Source of the DNA: Jacaranda mimosifolia
Lineage: Eukaryota; Streptophyta; Magnoliopsida; Lamiales; Bignoniaceae
Length of the DNA: 64,000 bases
Assembly: GCA_018894105.1 (NCBI GenBank)
Contig: CM032131.1
Span: forward strand, 460,501-524,500
Direction of reading: 5' to 3'
Shown: piece by piece, positions 35,461 to 46,695 of the stretch
How positions within the stretch are numbered: position 1 is the first letter of the stretch
Layout of the letters: each line of letters starts with the position of its first letter
Made by a program: the position numbers and the translations under genes
The notes under the pieces: model-generated
Told to the model about the DNA's origin: nothing
The model's input: only the letters and a program-made list of their open reading frames with translations
The model's database searches: none

Positions 35461-35774
35461 ATCCTATTCCAATTCCCTCGAGCGATGAGCTTGAGTTGTT
35501 GATTGAATAGGGCGGTGGAGGAGTGCGCGAAGAGGACGCCGGGTCAAGCTGATGCTGCTGCACTCATGTATTTTCCTTTTGATTAATGTACCTTTTTTGA
35601 TATATGTAATTAGGGTTTTTTGAATTTAAACGAGATATTCCTCTGAATTTTTTGAATTTTCTGAATTTGAACATTTTTAATTGGTTGAATGAATGACAAG
35701 GTTGTAGTCGAATGTTCATACTGTTAAATTTTTTCAAAATTGGTTCAAGATCATCGTCAAGTGAGAATGCATAT

Positions 35775-36000
35775 CACGATTAATGTTGTGTATGTGCAAT
35801 TTAGTGATTCAGAGGTTAGTTGCAACCTATCACGTCAATTGCTTAATTGAACAGGATAACTAACGTGCACTCATATAATTTAGCGACTATAGGGTCGACT
35901 GCAATATATCATATCGATTGCTTAATTGATCAAGATAATTAATGATAAACTCATATAACTTAGTGACTGCAGGGTTGATATTAAAAATTTTAGGGTTCAG
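35775..36000. repeat. Tandem repeat of about 80 bp in element C (2 to 3 copies)
   Basis: The unit reads like ATTGCTTAATTGATCAAGAT, then AACTCATATAATTTAGYGACT and AGGGTCGACTGCAATATATC. Two clear copies, plus a partial one at 35800-35830. It sits between the antisense gene and a second repeat block. Confidence 0.65.
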
Positions 36001-36002
36001 CA

Positions 36003-36316
36003 TGGCGGCTAGAAGCCTTCTTGGTCGAATGATGGGTCGGTAATTTGGTCTTGGTTGTAAAGCCTTGATTTGACGGCTTGAAGCCTGCTTGGTAAACTAA
36101 GGGGTCAAAAATTTGGTCTTGGCTGTGAAGCCTTGACTTGGCGGTTTGAAGCCTGCTTAGTCGACTACTAGGTCAACAATTTGGTCTTGGCTGTGAAGCC
36201 TTGACTTGGTGGCTTAAAGCCTACTTGGTCGACTATTGGGTCGACAATTTGTTCTTGGCTCAGAGGCCTTGACTTGGTGGCTTGAAGCCTGCTTGGTCGA
36301 CTACGGGGTCAACAAT
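36003..36316. repeat. Tandem repeat of about 61 bp in element C (about 5 copies)
   Basis: The unit contains TTGGTCTTGGCTGTGAAGCC, then TTGACTTGGCGGCTTGAAGC and CTGCTTGGTCGACTACTGGG. It lies just downstream of integrase, as do the ~80-bp repeats in element B, but with a different unit. Confidence 0.8.
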
Positions 36317-36405
36317 GAATAGTCAACTTATACCAATAGGTATTCGTAAGAATTTTCATGAACTTTCATTTCCGCGAGGGAATACAATGCAGGCTCATGA
36401 CCTTT

Positions 36406-37425
36406 TTATACATACAGTTTCTTTAGATTTATGGCATTCCAAGGTCGCAGTAGTTCGTTGCCTCGCATGTCTACTAGTCGGTATGCATTGTGCTTTGAAA
36501 CTTTGACCACAGAGTAAGGTCCCTCCCATTTTGGGTTGAGTTTTCCCACATTTCTCGACACTTCAACCTTCTTGAGGACTAGGTTGACGACTTTGAAACT
36601 GCGGGGTCGAACTGCTTTGTTGTAACATTTCGTCATTTTCAGCTGGTATCGTTGCATCATGTTGTAAGATGTGTGGTGCAACTTATCGATGGTGATTAGG
36701 TCTAGGATCCTTTCTATGGCAATTCTGACCAGATTATAGTGAATCACTCGGGTTGTGTGCAGGACCAGCTCGGATGGAATTACTGCTTCGGAGCTATAGA
36801 CCAAGTTGTAGGGGCTACAGTCCATGGCTGTTCGAGGTGTGGTCCTATATGCCCATAGCACTCTTGGGAGGTCGTCTGCCCAACTTGCCTCTGTACCTAC
36901 TATTCGAGCTCTGAGGTAGTCAAGAACTATCCTGTTTGTGACCTCCGTCTGACCATTAGCCTGGGGGTTTCCTACCAATATGAAGTGCTAGCTGATTCCC
37001 AAGGTCTCACACCATTTTCTCATGCTCTTACTTTGGAACTGAGTCCCATTATCCGAGATTAAGACTTTGGGTAAACTAAATCGACAAATTATGTTCTTCC
37101 AAATAAAGCTTTTGACAGCCATGTTAGTGATTTTTGGAACTGCTTCAACTTTGACCATTAGTGAAGTACTCGAACACTACGATGATGAATTTTCGCTGAC
37201 CCGATGTCTTCAGAGGAGATCCAACTATATTGATCCCCCACTAGTCGAATGGCTAAGTGATCTGGACGTTCACCATCAATGCGACTGGTTGGTGCGATAT
37301 GTTCGAGTGGATCTAGCACGATAGGCATTTTCTGACGAAGTCGATTGAGTCTTGCAATAAGGTGGGCCAAAAATAACCATAACGGACAACTTTGTGGGCT
37401 AAGGACCAACATCTGAAATGGTTGC
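36406..37425 (-). pseudogene. Integrase of element C
   Basis: 36406-36978 (190 residues) is the C-terminal half: VGNPQANGQTEVTNRIVLDY with the catalytic Glu, ASWADDLPRVLWAYRTTPRT, and KWEGPYSVVKVSKHNAYRL. The core and N-terminal parts (36979-37425) read in changing frames. This is the best-preserved coding part of C. Confidence 0.75.
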
Positions 37426-38060
37426 TCAAGCATTTTTTAGCTCGAAAGGCATGAGTAAGAGATAGTATACTCTATTGGGGATGACGGAAGAGGTCTTATC
37501 CTTGTCCTCGAGTTCCATGAATATTTGATAATAATCTTGGAAGGCATCTATCATGCTCAACAACTCACAACCAGTGGTGGAATCAACTAATAAATCTATA
37601 CGAGGCAAGGGGTGAGGATCCTTAGGGCAAACTTTATTTAAATCAGTGAAATCATTACACATGTGCCATTTTCCCTCATTCTTAAGGACGAGCACAACAT
37701 TACAAAGTCAAGAGGGGTACTAAATTTCTATAATATATCCTACCTCTAGTAGCTTGTTAACCTCTTCTTCGATGATTTGGGACCTCTCTGCATTGAAAGT
37801 TCTTATCTTCTACCTCACTGGCTTGTAGGGCAGGGTCTACATTGAGTCGATGGATGATGACACTTGGGTCGATTCCTTGGAAGCGATAGCTTTCCAAGCA
37901 AACGCATCGATGTTTCGTCGAAGGAAATCGACCATGAGGCATGCCAAGTGGTCACCCATATCGCTTTCAACCCGAGTAGTTTTGTCAGGATTTCTAGGTT
38001 CCAGCTCTATTGTTTTGAACTCCTCGATGGGCTTGACCCGGCTGTCCTCCAACTTCTTTT
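37426..38060 (-). pseudogene. Reverse transcriptase of element C, 3' half and RNase H deleted
   Basis: 37837-38052 is the upstream block (FLRRNIDAFAWKA). 37426-37695 is the fingers/palm block (CNDFTDLNKVCPKDPHPLPR, ELLSMIDAFQDYYQ, up to LLMPFELKNA). Directly after that, at about 37426-37440, the sequence continues with integrase-side sequence. The catalytic YVDD box, the connection domain and RNase H present in element B (5037-6130) are absent. Confidence 0.8.
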
Positions 38061-38354
38061 CTTAGATGTAGGTCCCTCCTTAGGTTTTGTTACAAGGGTG
38101 TCCCTCGTGGGCTTCAGTTGAGGTCGCTTATTCTGTTCGCTGGACTCGACGAAAATAGTGTAGCAGCGCTATGCGTCCTTACGATTGTATAACAATTCTC
38201 CTACTCCTACTGGGATCGGGAACTTGATCTTTATATGGTAAGTGGAGACAATAGCTCTAAAATCGTTCAGGGCTGGGCGACCAATGAAGATATTGTAGGC
38301 AAATGGACTGTCGACTACTAGGTAGTTGATCATCAAGGTTCTGCTTCGGAGACC

Positions 38355-38759
38355 CTATCTAAATGATGTGGATAGGTTAATAGATCCCTCCAGAATGATC
38401 TCAGACCCCCCAAATCTGACCAACGGTGTTTGGATTGGCTCAAACTTTAGTTGCCCTAAATTCATCCTGTTCAAGGTGGACAAAAATATGATGTTTGCAG
38501 AACTGTCGTTGTCGACCAAAATCTTTCTCACCTCGAAATTGGCTATTTCAAGTGTCACCACCATAGGGCAATCAATCTTTTTGTTGACTCCTCTATTCTC
38601 CAGATGGTCGAGATCAGAGTCGGTGAAGGAGATTAGTTCTGCGCTGGTAGAGAGCTGGAAAACAGTTTCGACCTTGGATGATTTGGTCAACTCCAGTTGC
38701 CTCTGGGTTTGCTTTCTGGCAAACCTTGAGTCCCCCCCAATGGGACCTCCCGCAATCAT
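38355..38759 (-). pseudogene. Aspartic protease of element C
   Basis: 134 open residues with VTLEIANFEVRKILVDNDSS and ANIIFLSTLNRMNLGQLKFE. The active site reads DNDSS where A has DNGSS; Gly to Asp is a single G-to-A change. Likely inactive. Confidence 0.75.
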
Positions 38760-38855
38760 GTTGATGACTCCTCAAATGGGAGGGTGGGACTCTTAGGCTA
38801 GTCTCTTTCCTTTATTTTCTCTCCTCGAGCTGGCTGACTTTTCTCTACGGGGAGT

Positions 38856-40329
38856 TCAGTCAGTTTTGCCCTCTTCACGTTTGGCATGCTCTTCAACATA
38901 CTTTTTCAAATGGCCCTGCCTGATCAGTCTTTTGATCTCATCATGCAAGTTGAAATATTCTTCTGTATCATGCCCATTTTGCTTATAGAAGTGGCAATAT
39001 TTCTTTAACTTTTTCATAGCCTCCGTCTCTGTTAATTTTCTGGGCCTTTTAAGCAGATTGTCATGCTGGATAGCAAACAAGACCTTTTTTCTTAGGAGGT
39101 TAAGCAGAGTATAGTCATGGAAATGTTTGATGAGGGATCAATATCCCTCCCTGACCTGCGGTCATCTTTCTCCTTACTATTTTCTTCTCGACCTTGAGAT
39201 TGCTATATTTAAGTTTATTCATCTCTTCTTGGGTCATGTATCTCTCAGCGAGGTTGAGGAGCTCCTCCATCGACCTTGGCCGCTCGCGCACTAATGCATT
39301 GGCACATTTTTTATGCCTGAGGCCCAAAAACAACATGTTGATCAGAAATTCGATCCTTGGGCTATCAATTTTCAACACCTCCATGATCAGAAAGTCTCGG
39401 AGGGATTCTCTTTCATTCTGTTTCACAGTGTGTAGGTGAGTATGTGGAAGCTTCGCCTTCCTCCTACTCACGAACTAGTGTAAAAAATTATCACACAACT
39501 AGTCATACGAATTTATCGATGTCGATTCCAACTTAACAAACCAGTCCAGCGCTATCCCCTGAAATGTGGTCACTAGCATTTTTGTGTGGATGTACTCGTT
39601 GTGCCCGTGCAACTGTGTTCGAGTCCGACGAGCCATCATACTAGGGTAGACAGGTCAGAATCTTAGCATCAATGGCAATGGGCTCGTCGATAATGTCTTG
39701 GACAAAAGGTGAATCTATCTCTCTTCAGAACCTCTGCAGCCCCTCTGAATAGCGATTCTTCTCTGTATTCCTCCTGGAGATCTCCTCCAATCTCCAGTTC
39801 AACTGTTGGACTTGGTGGGATACTTTATTCCATTCTTCTCTATCGGCTTGGGATGCTTTTCTGTTTATGTGGGGTCTCGAGTGCTTGACCTTATCAGGCT
39901 GCGGGGCTCGAATAGGTCTAACGCCATGATCAACGGAATCTACAACTTCTCACGAGGCACGAGTCGAGCCATTTCCTTCAAAAAATGGCCTAGGCTCACT
40001 TCGCGCCTAGAGGGGAGCTTTCTGGACTCTGGTCAATTCGGGTTCTCCTTCGGTGGTCTTTCCTCCGGGGCTGCAAGTTGCAGCGTTGCACTGGCAGCTA
40101 GCTCAGGCTGTGCGGTATGTCTATTCAAAGCTGCTGAAAGTTGAACCGAAATCTGGGCAGATACCTGCTCGCTGATGAGTTGCATCAGTTGAGGCATGGT
40201 CAGGGTGATCACTTGTTCTGACAGGTCGCTCAATCCTGGTGTGCAGGTTTCTTACTGAGGTCGAGTAGGGGGAGAGCTAGACCTTATGTTTTCTTCTCTT
40301 CCTGAGGGGGCTCACCTAGTGTTCACCAT
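38856..40329 (-). pseudogene. gag of element C
   Basis: ATG at 40329 reads MVNTR and then TGA. 40033-40233 has the QVITLTMPQLMQLISEQVSA block; 39115-39471 has the gag core end (EVLKIDSPRIEFLINMLFLG); 38856-39080 has the zinc-finger-like CHFYKQNGHDTEEYF and LIRQGHLKKYVEE. Frame changes separate the pieces. Confidence 0.75.
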
Positions 40330-40352
40330 TTTCGATAGCAGACTCAAAGTTT

Positions 40353-40370
40353 CCCACAGATGGCGCTAAA
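40353..40370 (-). other. Primer-binding site of element C
   Basis: The minus strand reads TTTAGCGCCATCTGTGGG next to the 5' LTR. GCGCC matches the end of tRNA-Asp; the first base is changed (TAG for TGG). Confidence 0.6.
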
Positions 40371-41103
40371 TGATGAGGGTGAAATCCGTTGGTAGCTAGA
40401 TCAAATAGTGATTTGGAGGGGTTCGACCTCTCTAGTTGATATATGGATGTATTTGGGCTGAGTCCTGCAATCACGGCAAACATCAGGCTAGCTGAGGTGC
40501 CCTCCGCTTAAGCATTCCGACACTCAAGTTAGTGTAGAGTCGACCAAATATAACAAGCAGCAGAGTGAGGGCTTTTTGTATATAAAATGGCATACCTTTG
40601 AGAGGCTAGAGTGGGGGTATATAGCCTTCTCTCATTAGTGATTAACCTGAGATGCCCTTAACATATATGAATGATCTTTATCCTTACATGGGGGTATTAG
40701 GTCATTTTCCACTTTGGTACTACTCCAGGTGGCTGCCTTTCCAGGTTTGAGGGATAGAATAGGACACTATAGACACGCCTCCTCCTTAGTGCGGCAGCAT
40801 GGGTAATATTAGGGCGGTATGCGTCATTAATGTGGAGGCATGCTGCCTGTCAGGGCATTTAATACAGCAGAGATGGTTCTGCACCGGGTCGGCAACCAGG
40901 TCGACGTAACAATGGGTTGGCACGCGGCGCATGAAGTGGATAAGCGATGCGATCGAGGGGTCGATTAGCGGCCCTGTCCATGAGCGATGTTGATCTGTGT
41001 GGTCGATTTGGGTTACACGACGTCGGTGCGCCATTGGGCTCGGGGTATGATGTGGGCCTGTCGCCACATCCTTGGGCCGAGCACATTGGACCATTCTATA
41101 TCA
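40371..41103 (-). repeat. 5' LTR of element C (733 bp)
   Basis: TGATGAGGGTGAAATCC to GGACCATTCTATATCA. Paired with 31877-32626. The minus-strand TATA box is weaker here (complement of GGGGGTATATAGCC at about 40613) because of a short deletion. Confidence 0.92.
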
Positions 41104-41108
41104 AAAAG
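41104..41108. repeat. Target site duplication of element C, right copy (AAAAG)
   Basis: Identical to 31872-31876. Confidence 0.9.
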
Positions 41109-41835
41109 CATTCAAAAATATCAAACATAATTTTGATCATAACTCTTCTGCATCCAATATATGTGATTTAAACTTATTTTGGTCATTAAAGGAGCCTAAA
41201 TATTTACTGAAAACTCACAAAACTTGAAATTAGGTGCTACTCGGCTTGGTGTGCACGTGGCTGTGCTATGACTCCTGGTCACTGCCCTGCTAGCGTGCGA
41301 GCCTGGCTCTGCAGCAACCCAATTTTTAGGTTATGGCCGAGTTAAGCCAATTTTGGCTCAAATTTTATGCACCAAAAATTTTAGAACACATTCTAAACAT
41401 TAAATCACACATTATGGATGAATATCTAGATTCAAAACACCTTTTAAAAATGAAAATTCAAGTGCTCAAACATGCTTCCAAAAACTAGTTTAAGTAAGAA
41501 TCATATTTTTCAAAAACCTCCAACAAAACTCCAATCAAATTGAATCCAAAAATGATCAAAACACCTTAAGCCAATCAAGACATGCTATATCAACATATAA
41601 CATTAATTAATGCGAAATTAACATTCAACATTAATAGCTATAAATTAAAATATACTAATCATATGAATCAACACTTAAAACACATATTAGCATGCTTTTA
41701 ATTCATCAATCAAGGATCCACATACAACACCATCCAAATACTCTAACCCATCAATTGAATTAAGAATTTGGTGATATAGATCAATCTATCACATAAATTA
41801 ATCAAACAAAAAATCCAAATCTAAGCATGAATTAG

Positions 41836-41849
41836 GCTCCGATACCACT
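41836..41849 (-). other. Primer-binding site of element G (tRNA-iMet type)
   Basis: The minus strand reads AGTGGTATCGGAGC directly beside the LTR. Confidence 0.75.
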
Positions 41850-44066
41850 TGAAAGCAAGTAAGTTACTAGGATCCAATAATAACTTCAAAACCTTAAATA
41901 AACTAGAGCTTACAAGAAACCAAGGATCTAAACATGATTTAGGATTCAAATTTAGTTGGAGAGTTACCTTGATTAGCTAAATCCAAAGGTAGATTGAAGA
42001 ACTCCTTCTTTAAACAGAATCTGCCAGATAACGGCGCAGTTGGAAGCAAGCAGTTTTTGACCAATTCAAAACTCTTCAAAAATGTTGAACAAATTCTAGT
42101 AGATGCTCAACACCTTGAGAAAGCAGTTGGAACAAATTTTAGCTTGAAAATCCTTCTGGATCTCTTGGAATAAAATTGACAAGAGACTAGTCTTGCAGAT
42201 GGATCTCCAAAGGCTTAGCAAACCATTTGTTTTGCCTCTATCGATATGATCCACACACCAATCCAAATGTTACTAATCCTTACTTTTAGCTAGAGAAAGA
42301 GAGGAGAGTTGAGAGGGAAGTGGCCGATTTTAGGGTAGGGAGAAGAAGAAGAAGAAGAAGAAGAAGAAGAAGAAGAAGACGATGATGATCTTCAACACAT
42401 GAATAACACCTTGAAAATGGAGAGAAAAGTGAAAATCTAATTATTCACTTGCTAAATTGTGTGTTTGCCACCCCCTCACTGTATATCTATATATAGAGTA
42501 AGGATGGTGTGATGCCAATGTGGCATCATACATTCCTCAAGAAGGGGGGGACTGCCAACATGCATGCCTTGCATGCTTAGTTGGCAAATTCAAATCTAAT
42601 TTGAATTTGTGTGCATTTGAATTATATTTGAAATCTAATTTCAAATTAATTAGATGCCACACTTAAAATGATCCTATCATTTGAATTTTCCCTCCCAAAT
42701 ATATTCTTCTCATTAATGAAATTAAATAATTTAATTTAATTAATTAATTTTGACTTAACTCTTAAGTCAACTAGTTTAACTCTTTAAACTTAATTTTGTT
42801 AACTTAACTCTTTAAGTTAACTTGACCAATTGATGGTCACATAGCACCAAATAATTAACTCTCTAATTATTGGTCTAATTTAACTCCTCAAATTAGTTGA
42901 TCAATTTAACACTTAAATTAATCAAGCTAAAATTGACCTCAATTTCAATCACCCAAAATCGGTCTCCATGGAGAGAATTTTCTAACACTTAGAAACTTCC
43001 TCCATTACTTAGGAAATGTAATCAACTTTTGTGTGTGATCCAATAGGTGCTACTATTCATTAGACATGGGCTTGCAACTACTTATGACTTTTGAATATCA
43101 TATATTCATTTTAGTTTAAACTCCTTTAAACTAATCGACTTAATTCAATTCATCTTTATTAATTGAAAAGTACCCAGTCTCCAACCTTAAGCCCATGGAG
43201 CGCAACTAATTGGCTGAAATGAATGCTTCTGGAGAACCATCATAGCTCTATATGTACCATGCAAATACGATCCTTCTGTATCTTATCCCCGAACAAGGCC
43301 TAAGGTAAGATATTTGCCGACTTCCTAATAGCCTCGATACTATATCTCTATTCCCAATGTTCGATTCCACTTCATGACCTCATCTTTGGAAAACCCCTTT
43401 TCCAAATTGTCATACTACCTTGTGTAAGGATTTCTTGAAATCAATCATTATAGAATACATAGGAGATGTACTCACCACTCACAAAAATAAGGAGTCAGAT
43501 TCCATTTTGGATCTCACAAACCTCCATGTTTAAATAGCTCATGCTTAATTACCACCCGTACAGCTCGCTAAGTGACTAAGGAGGAGTTAAAGCGTGAGGA
43601 CCTAAACACAAGGTTACCATGGATCCATAAGTCAAAGGACTAATTATATGCACTAACGTAAGCGACTATCGACTTGCCACTTCGGCTATCTAGTGGATTC
43701 TCCGGTAAGTCTTTAGTGCCTTGTTCCCTAACAAGCACCCCTAACATGCATCCATATCCAATTCCTTGGATCTATGCATCGTTAGTGCAAGTCTATCCGG
43801 ACCTTAGATTTCCTGTCTCTTAAGATCCTATGATTTGGAAGATTTAAGATAACAATTGTGTAAGACTTATTCCATGATTACCACTCAATATGTTACCAAG
43901 TACCCTAATCTTGAGTGGTCTAAGGGCTTCAATCAAATGCTAGTGAAGTAAATATAAGCATAAGATTTAGATGGCCATATTATTAATATCATTCAATCAA
44001 TATCGTATCACAAGTAAAATAGTTTACAATGCCAATATAGTTGGCTTGCTGAGCACTATTCCAATA
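41850..44066 (-). repeat. 5' LTR of element G (about 2.22 kb)
   Basis: TGAAAGCAAGTAAG to GAGCACTATTCCAATA, aligned to the LTRs of E and F. It carries an expanded GAA microsatellite at 42343-42379. Confidence 0.85.
42343..42379. repeat. (GAA)n microsatellite in the G LTR
   Basis: About twelve GAA units. The matching place in E (near 13250 and 21314) has only two or three, and F has none, so the expansion happened after the copies separated. Confidence 0.85.
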
Positions 44067-44647
44067 GGAAATTAGTATAGTGGAAACTTTTAGTTCTTTT
44101 GTTGAAATATCTTTATTTTTGGTTGATTGTCTCCTTGTGGATGTTTCGCCTTCATCCTGAGACTTAATTTGTTTCTCCATCATGCAACTAGCATCAAGAT
44201 TGTCCACTTTGTTCATCAATTTGAAGATTTGAAAGTCTCATTCTTGGACTTGATTCGTGAGTCCTTCAATGACCCTCGTCAAATTTGAAATTTGTTCCTC
44301 CAAGGTTGTAGCACTGTCACCATCACCATCGCCATGCACAAGGAATTAGATGTTAAGTAGGGAATGGATAATACGGATTCTTCCTTCGAGTCTCCACCTT
44401 CTTCATTCATATCAATAAAATGCGGCAACACTTTTTCCATAGCAAATGAAGGAGCCACCTCCGAAGATGATTGCAACTTCTTGGATATACTTCTTGTCAT
44501 GACGACAATACTTTTTTCTTCAAAACTTGAGAAATTTGAGGTAATAATTTTCAATGCAACAGTCTTATTAATGACCATTTGATGCTTCAATCTTGATGAA
44601 GGAAAGAGATGAAAGGTAGAGATAGTCCCATCGGGCGTGCCAAAATT
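44067..44647 (-). pseudogene. gag N-terminus of gypsy element H
   Basis: The minus-strand translation of 44279-44580 contains MTRSISKKLQSSSEVAPSF, then EKVLPHFIDMNEEG and SIPYLTSNSLCM. 43989-44219 adds LMNKVDNLDASCMMEKQIKS. From memory these are typical of a very common plant Ty3/gypsy gag start. Stops lie between the pieces. Copia element G cuts it at 44066/44067. The primer-binding site on minus is TTTTGGCACGCCCGATGGGA at about 44626-44645. Confidence 0.65.
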
Positions 44648-45443
44648 TGTAACAATAATTTTTTTTTTGTCTGCAATAAATAAAATTACTAGACAAGAAA
44701 AATTGTACAAATATAATAAAATTAAAATAAGTCAACTGTAAATTCAATCTCTAATCTAATCCTTGAAATAACACCAATTTGAGGGATTTGTACCTTAATC
44801 TAGAATCAAACGTAAAAAATATATGAGTTTCGCGAAGAACGCGTTAAACACCGTGGATCTCCTTAAATTTGATTTAACAAAAATAACGCCAATTTGAAGG
44901 CTTCACACCTTAATATTGAATCAAACGCCAAAATATGATAAGTTCCATGAAGAATGCCTAGAATGCCCAGGATCTCCTTGAATTTGTTGGAGACAATTGC
45001 TGGACTCATTCAAATCTCCTCTCACTTGATAGAATTTGTGTTGCGTGTTGAATGAATTTTAGATATCCCCTTGGCCCCTTTATATAGATGTTTGATGGGA
45101 GGCTTCTAAATTGATTGAACTGCTTTGATAATTATCTCTTTAATAAGATAATATCAAATATCAAGAGATAATATCATATTATCAAGGTCAAATATCAAGA
45201 GATAATACCAAATGTTAAGAAATAATATCAAATATATTTGATTTGATTGGTCTATCTTTTACATTTATCAATATTTGATTTGAGCCAAAAATAAATACTA
45301 GAGTGTTAATTAAAATTAATTATTTATCTTTTAAAATTAAATTTAATAAATTTCCAATGAACAAATAGAAATTTTAAATTAATATCTAGCATATTATTTT
45401 ACATGTGTTACTTCTCCATTAGCTAAAAATTGATATGTCTACA
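44648..45443 (-). repeat. 5' LTR of gypsy element H (796 bp)
   Basis: The minus strand starts TGTAGACATATCAATTTTTA and ends ..TTATTGTTACA, next to the primer-binding site. It contains an internal repeat of AAATATCAAGAGATAATA (45140-45230) and a TATA tract (complement of CCTTTATATAGATG at about 45085). Confidence 0.75.
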
Positions 45444-46240
45444 GCAAGCAATAGCACTAAGTCATATTCATCCAACAGCCAGTATGTAAGTTTTGGAAAA
45501 GCAAAAGCAGTATTACATACCCATGTCAGACACCCAAATTGAGTCTTAACAAGCTATTTTTTCATTGCTAATGGATTAAAAAAAAAAAAAACAGTTAAAA
45601 AGAAGAACAACAAGAATATTGAAGTTCCTTATTATCAAAAGAAAGACAGAAGGCCCCAATTCTTTAATCAAGAGATGCAAACATAGATTTCAACAGTGGT
45701 TCCAGGCCATCAAAAGATATCCAAACCAAAAATAGGGGTTCTCAAATGCATCTCCCCTCCCCCCCCCCACCCAAAAAAAAAAGTGAAGAGTTGTAGCACT
45801 TTTCTAGTATTTTTAGCAAGCAAAGTGTCAAAAATAGCATTTTAGATGGAGCTAAGTGCCAAAATTTTGAGGTAGGAGTGTCCTTCATAGGCCTTTCTGC
45901 ACATAGTCGAATGAAGCAATCAAGGTGCAAATCATCAAAACTTGAGAAAGGGTTTAGACACAAACAAAAAAGCACGTTCTCTGCCTCCCTTCTTCTTAGT
46001 AAAATAATATTTGAGATTCTCACACACACACAAAAACTCAAAACTACCAAGGATTTCATTTTTTACCAGCCTAGCAGTAGCACACCCACCCACACAAACA
46101 TATATAGTTGTATAACATTATCAAGAAGAAAAAGCAACCCATTTTCATAAATAAGAGGTTTTCACAAATCAAGATTATACCTTTGATTGGAAAACAAAAA
46201 AAATGTGGCCAAGCAAAAATACAAGCCAGCGAAAGCGCGC
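45444..46240. other. Spacer without a supported gene
   Basis: AT-rich DNA with a C-run followed by an A-run at 45755-45782 and a CACACA stretch near 46020. Short open frames here look like chance. Confidence 0.5.
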
Positions 46241-46691
46241 CGGTGGATTGTAGTGGTGGAGATGGGCACAGGCAAATGTGCAATGATGGAGATGGGCGCT
46301 AGCGGAGGTGTTTTCTCACATTTTTGGAGATGTACAATGGAGACGGTGTCGACAGATTTGCAATAGGGTGGATGTGCAACAGTGGAGATAGGTGCAGGGC
46401 AGTGGAGATGGACACAGGCGGTCATTAGTCGATGGTGGAGGTGTTTTGAGAATTTAATGATTTTTGTCTCTTTTTATTTTTAAATCAATTTAGATCATTG
46501 GATTTTAATAAAATCTAATGGTCTAAAATATTTAGGGTAAATGGGTATTTAATGAGTAGAAATCCTACCCAGGCCCATTCAAAAAAATTTACTAAGCCTA
46601 GGCCTGGGCATAGAGTTGTTATATCTAAGCCTGGATAATATATTGTTCGATGGGCTTGGGTAGGGTAAAACCCTACTCATTTACAGCCCTA
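46240..46691 (-). mobile_element. hAT-like element fragment (one end visible)
   Basis: From its right end the minus strand reads TAGGGCTGTAAATGAGTAGG, and it aligns for about 210 bp with the left end of the complete element at 59856. Shared blocks include CCTAAATATTT and GGATTTTATTAAATCCAATG. The inner part is a degenerate GGTGGAGATGGGCACAGG-type repeat (46250-46440). The left end could not be found. The likely 8-bp duplicate, CATCCTAA, is 46692-46699. Confidence 0.6.
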
Positions 46692-46695
46692 CATC

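Larger units (their letters stand above)
31877..41103 (-). mobile_element. Tat-like Ty3/gypsy element C with antisense gene
   Basis: Both LTRs (31877-32626 and 40371-41103) and matching AAAAG duplications delimit a 9.2-kb element on the minus strand. Order on minus: 5' LTR, primer-binding site, gag, protease, reverse transcriptase (3' half deleted), integrase, tandem repeats, a gene in the opposite direction, polypurine tract, 3' LTR. The layout with an antisense ORF between integrase and 3' LTR is known from the Tat lineage. All frames are broken. Confidence 0.92.
41109..44066 (-). mobile_element. Ty1/copia element G, leader end and 5' LTR
   Basis: The leader resumes at CATTCAAAAATATCAAACATA (as E near 20090), followed by the primer-binding site and LTR. 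The right end cuts the gag of gypsy element H, so G inserted into H. Confidence 0.8.

Noticed and set aside
35775..36316. CRISPR array
   Set aside because: Repeats are adjacent without unique spacers and lie in a plant retrotransposon; they are plain tandem repeats.
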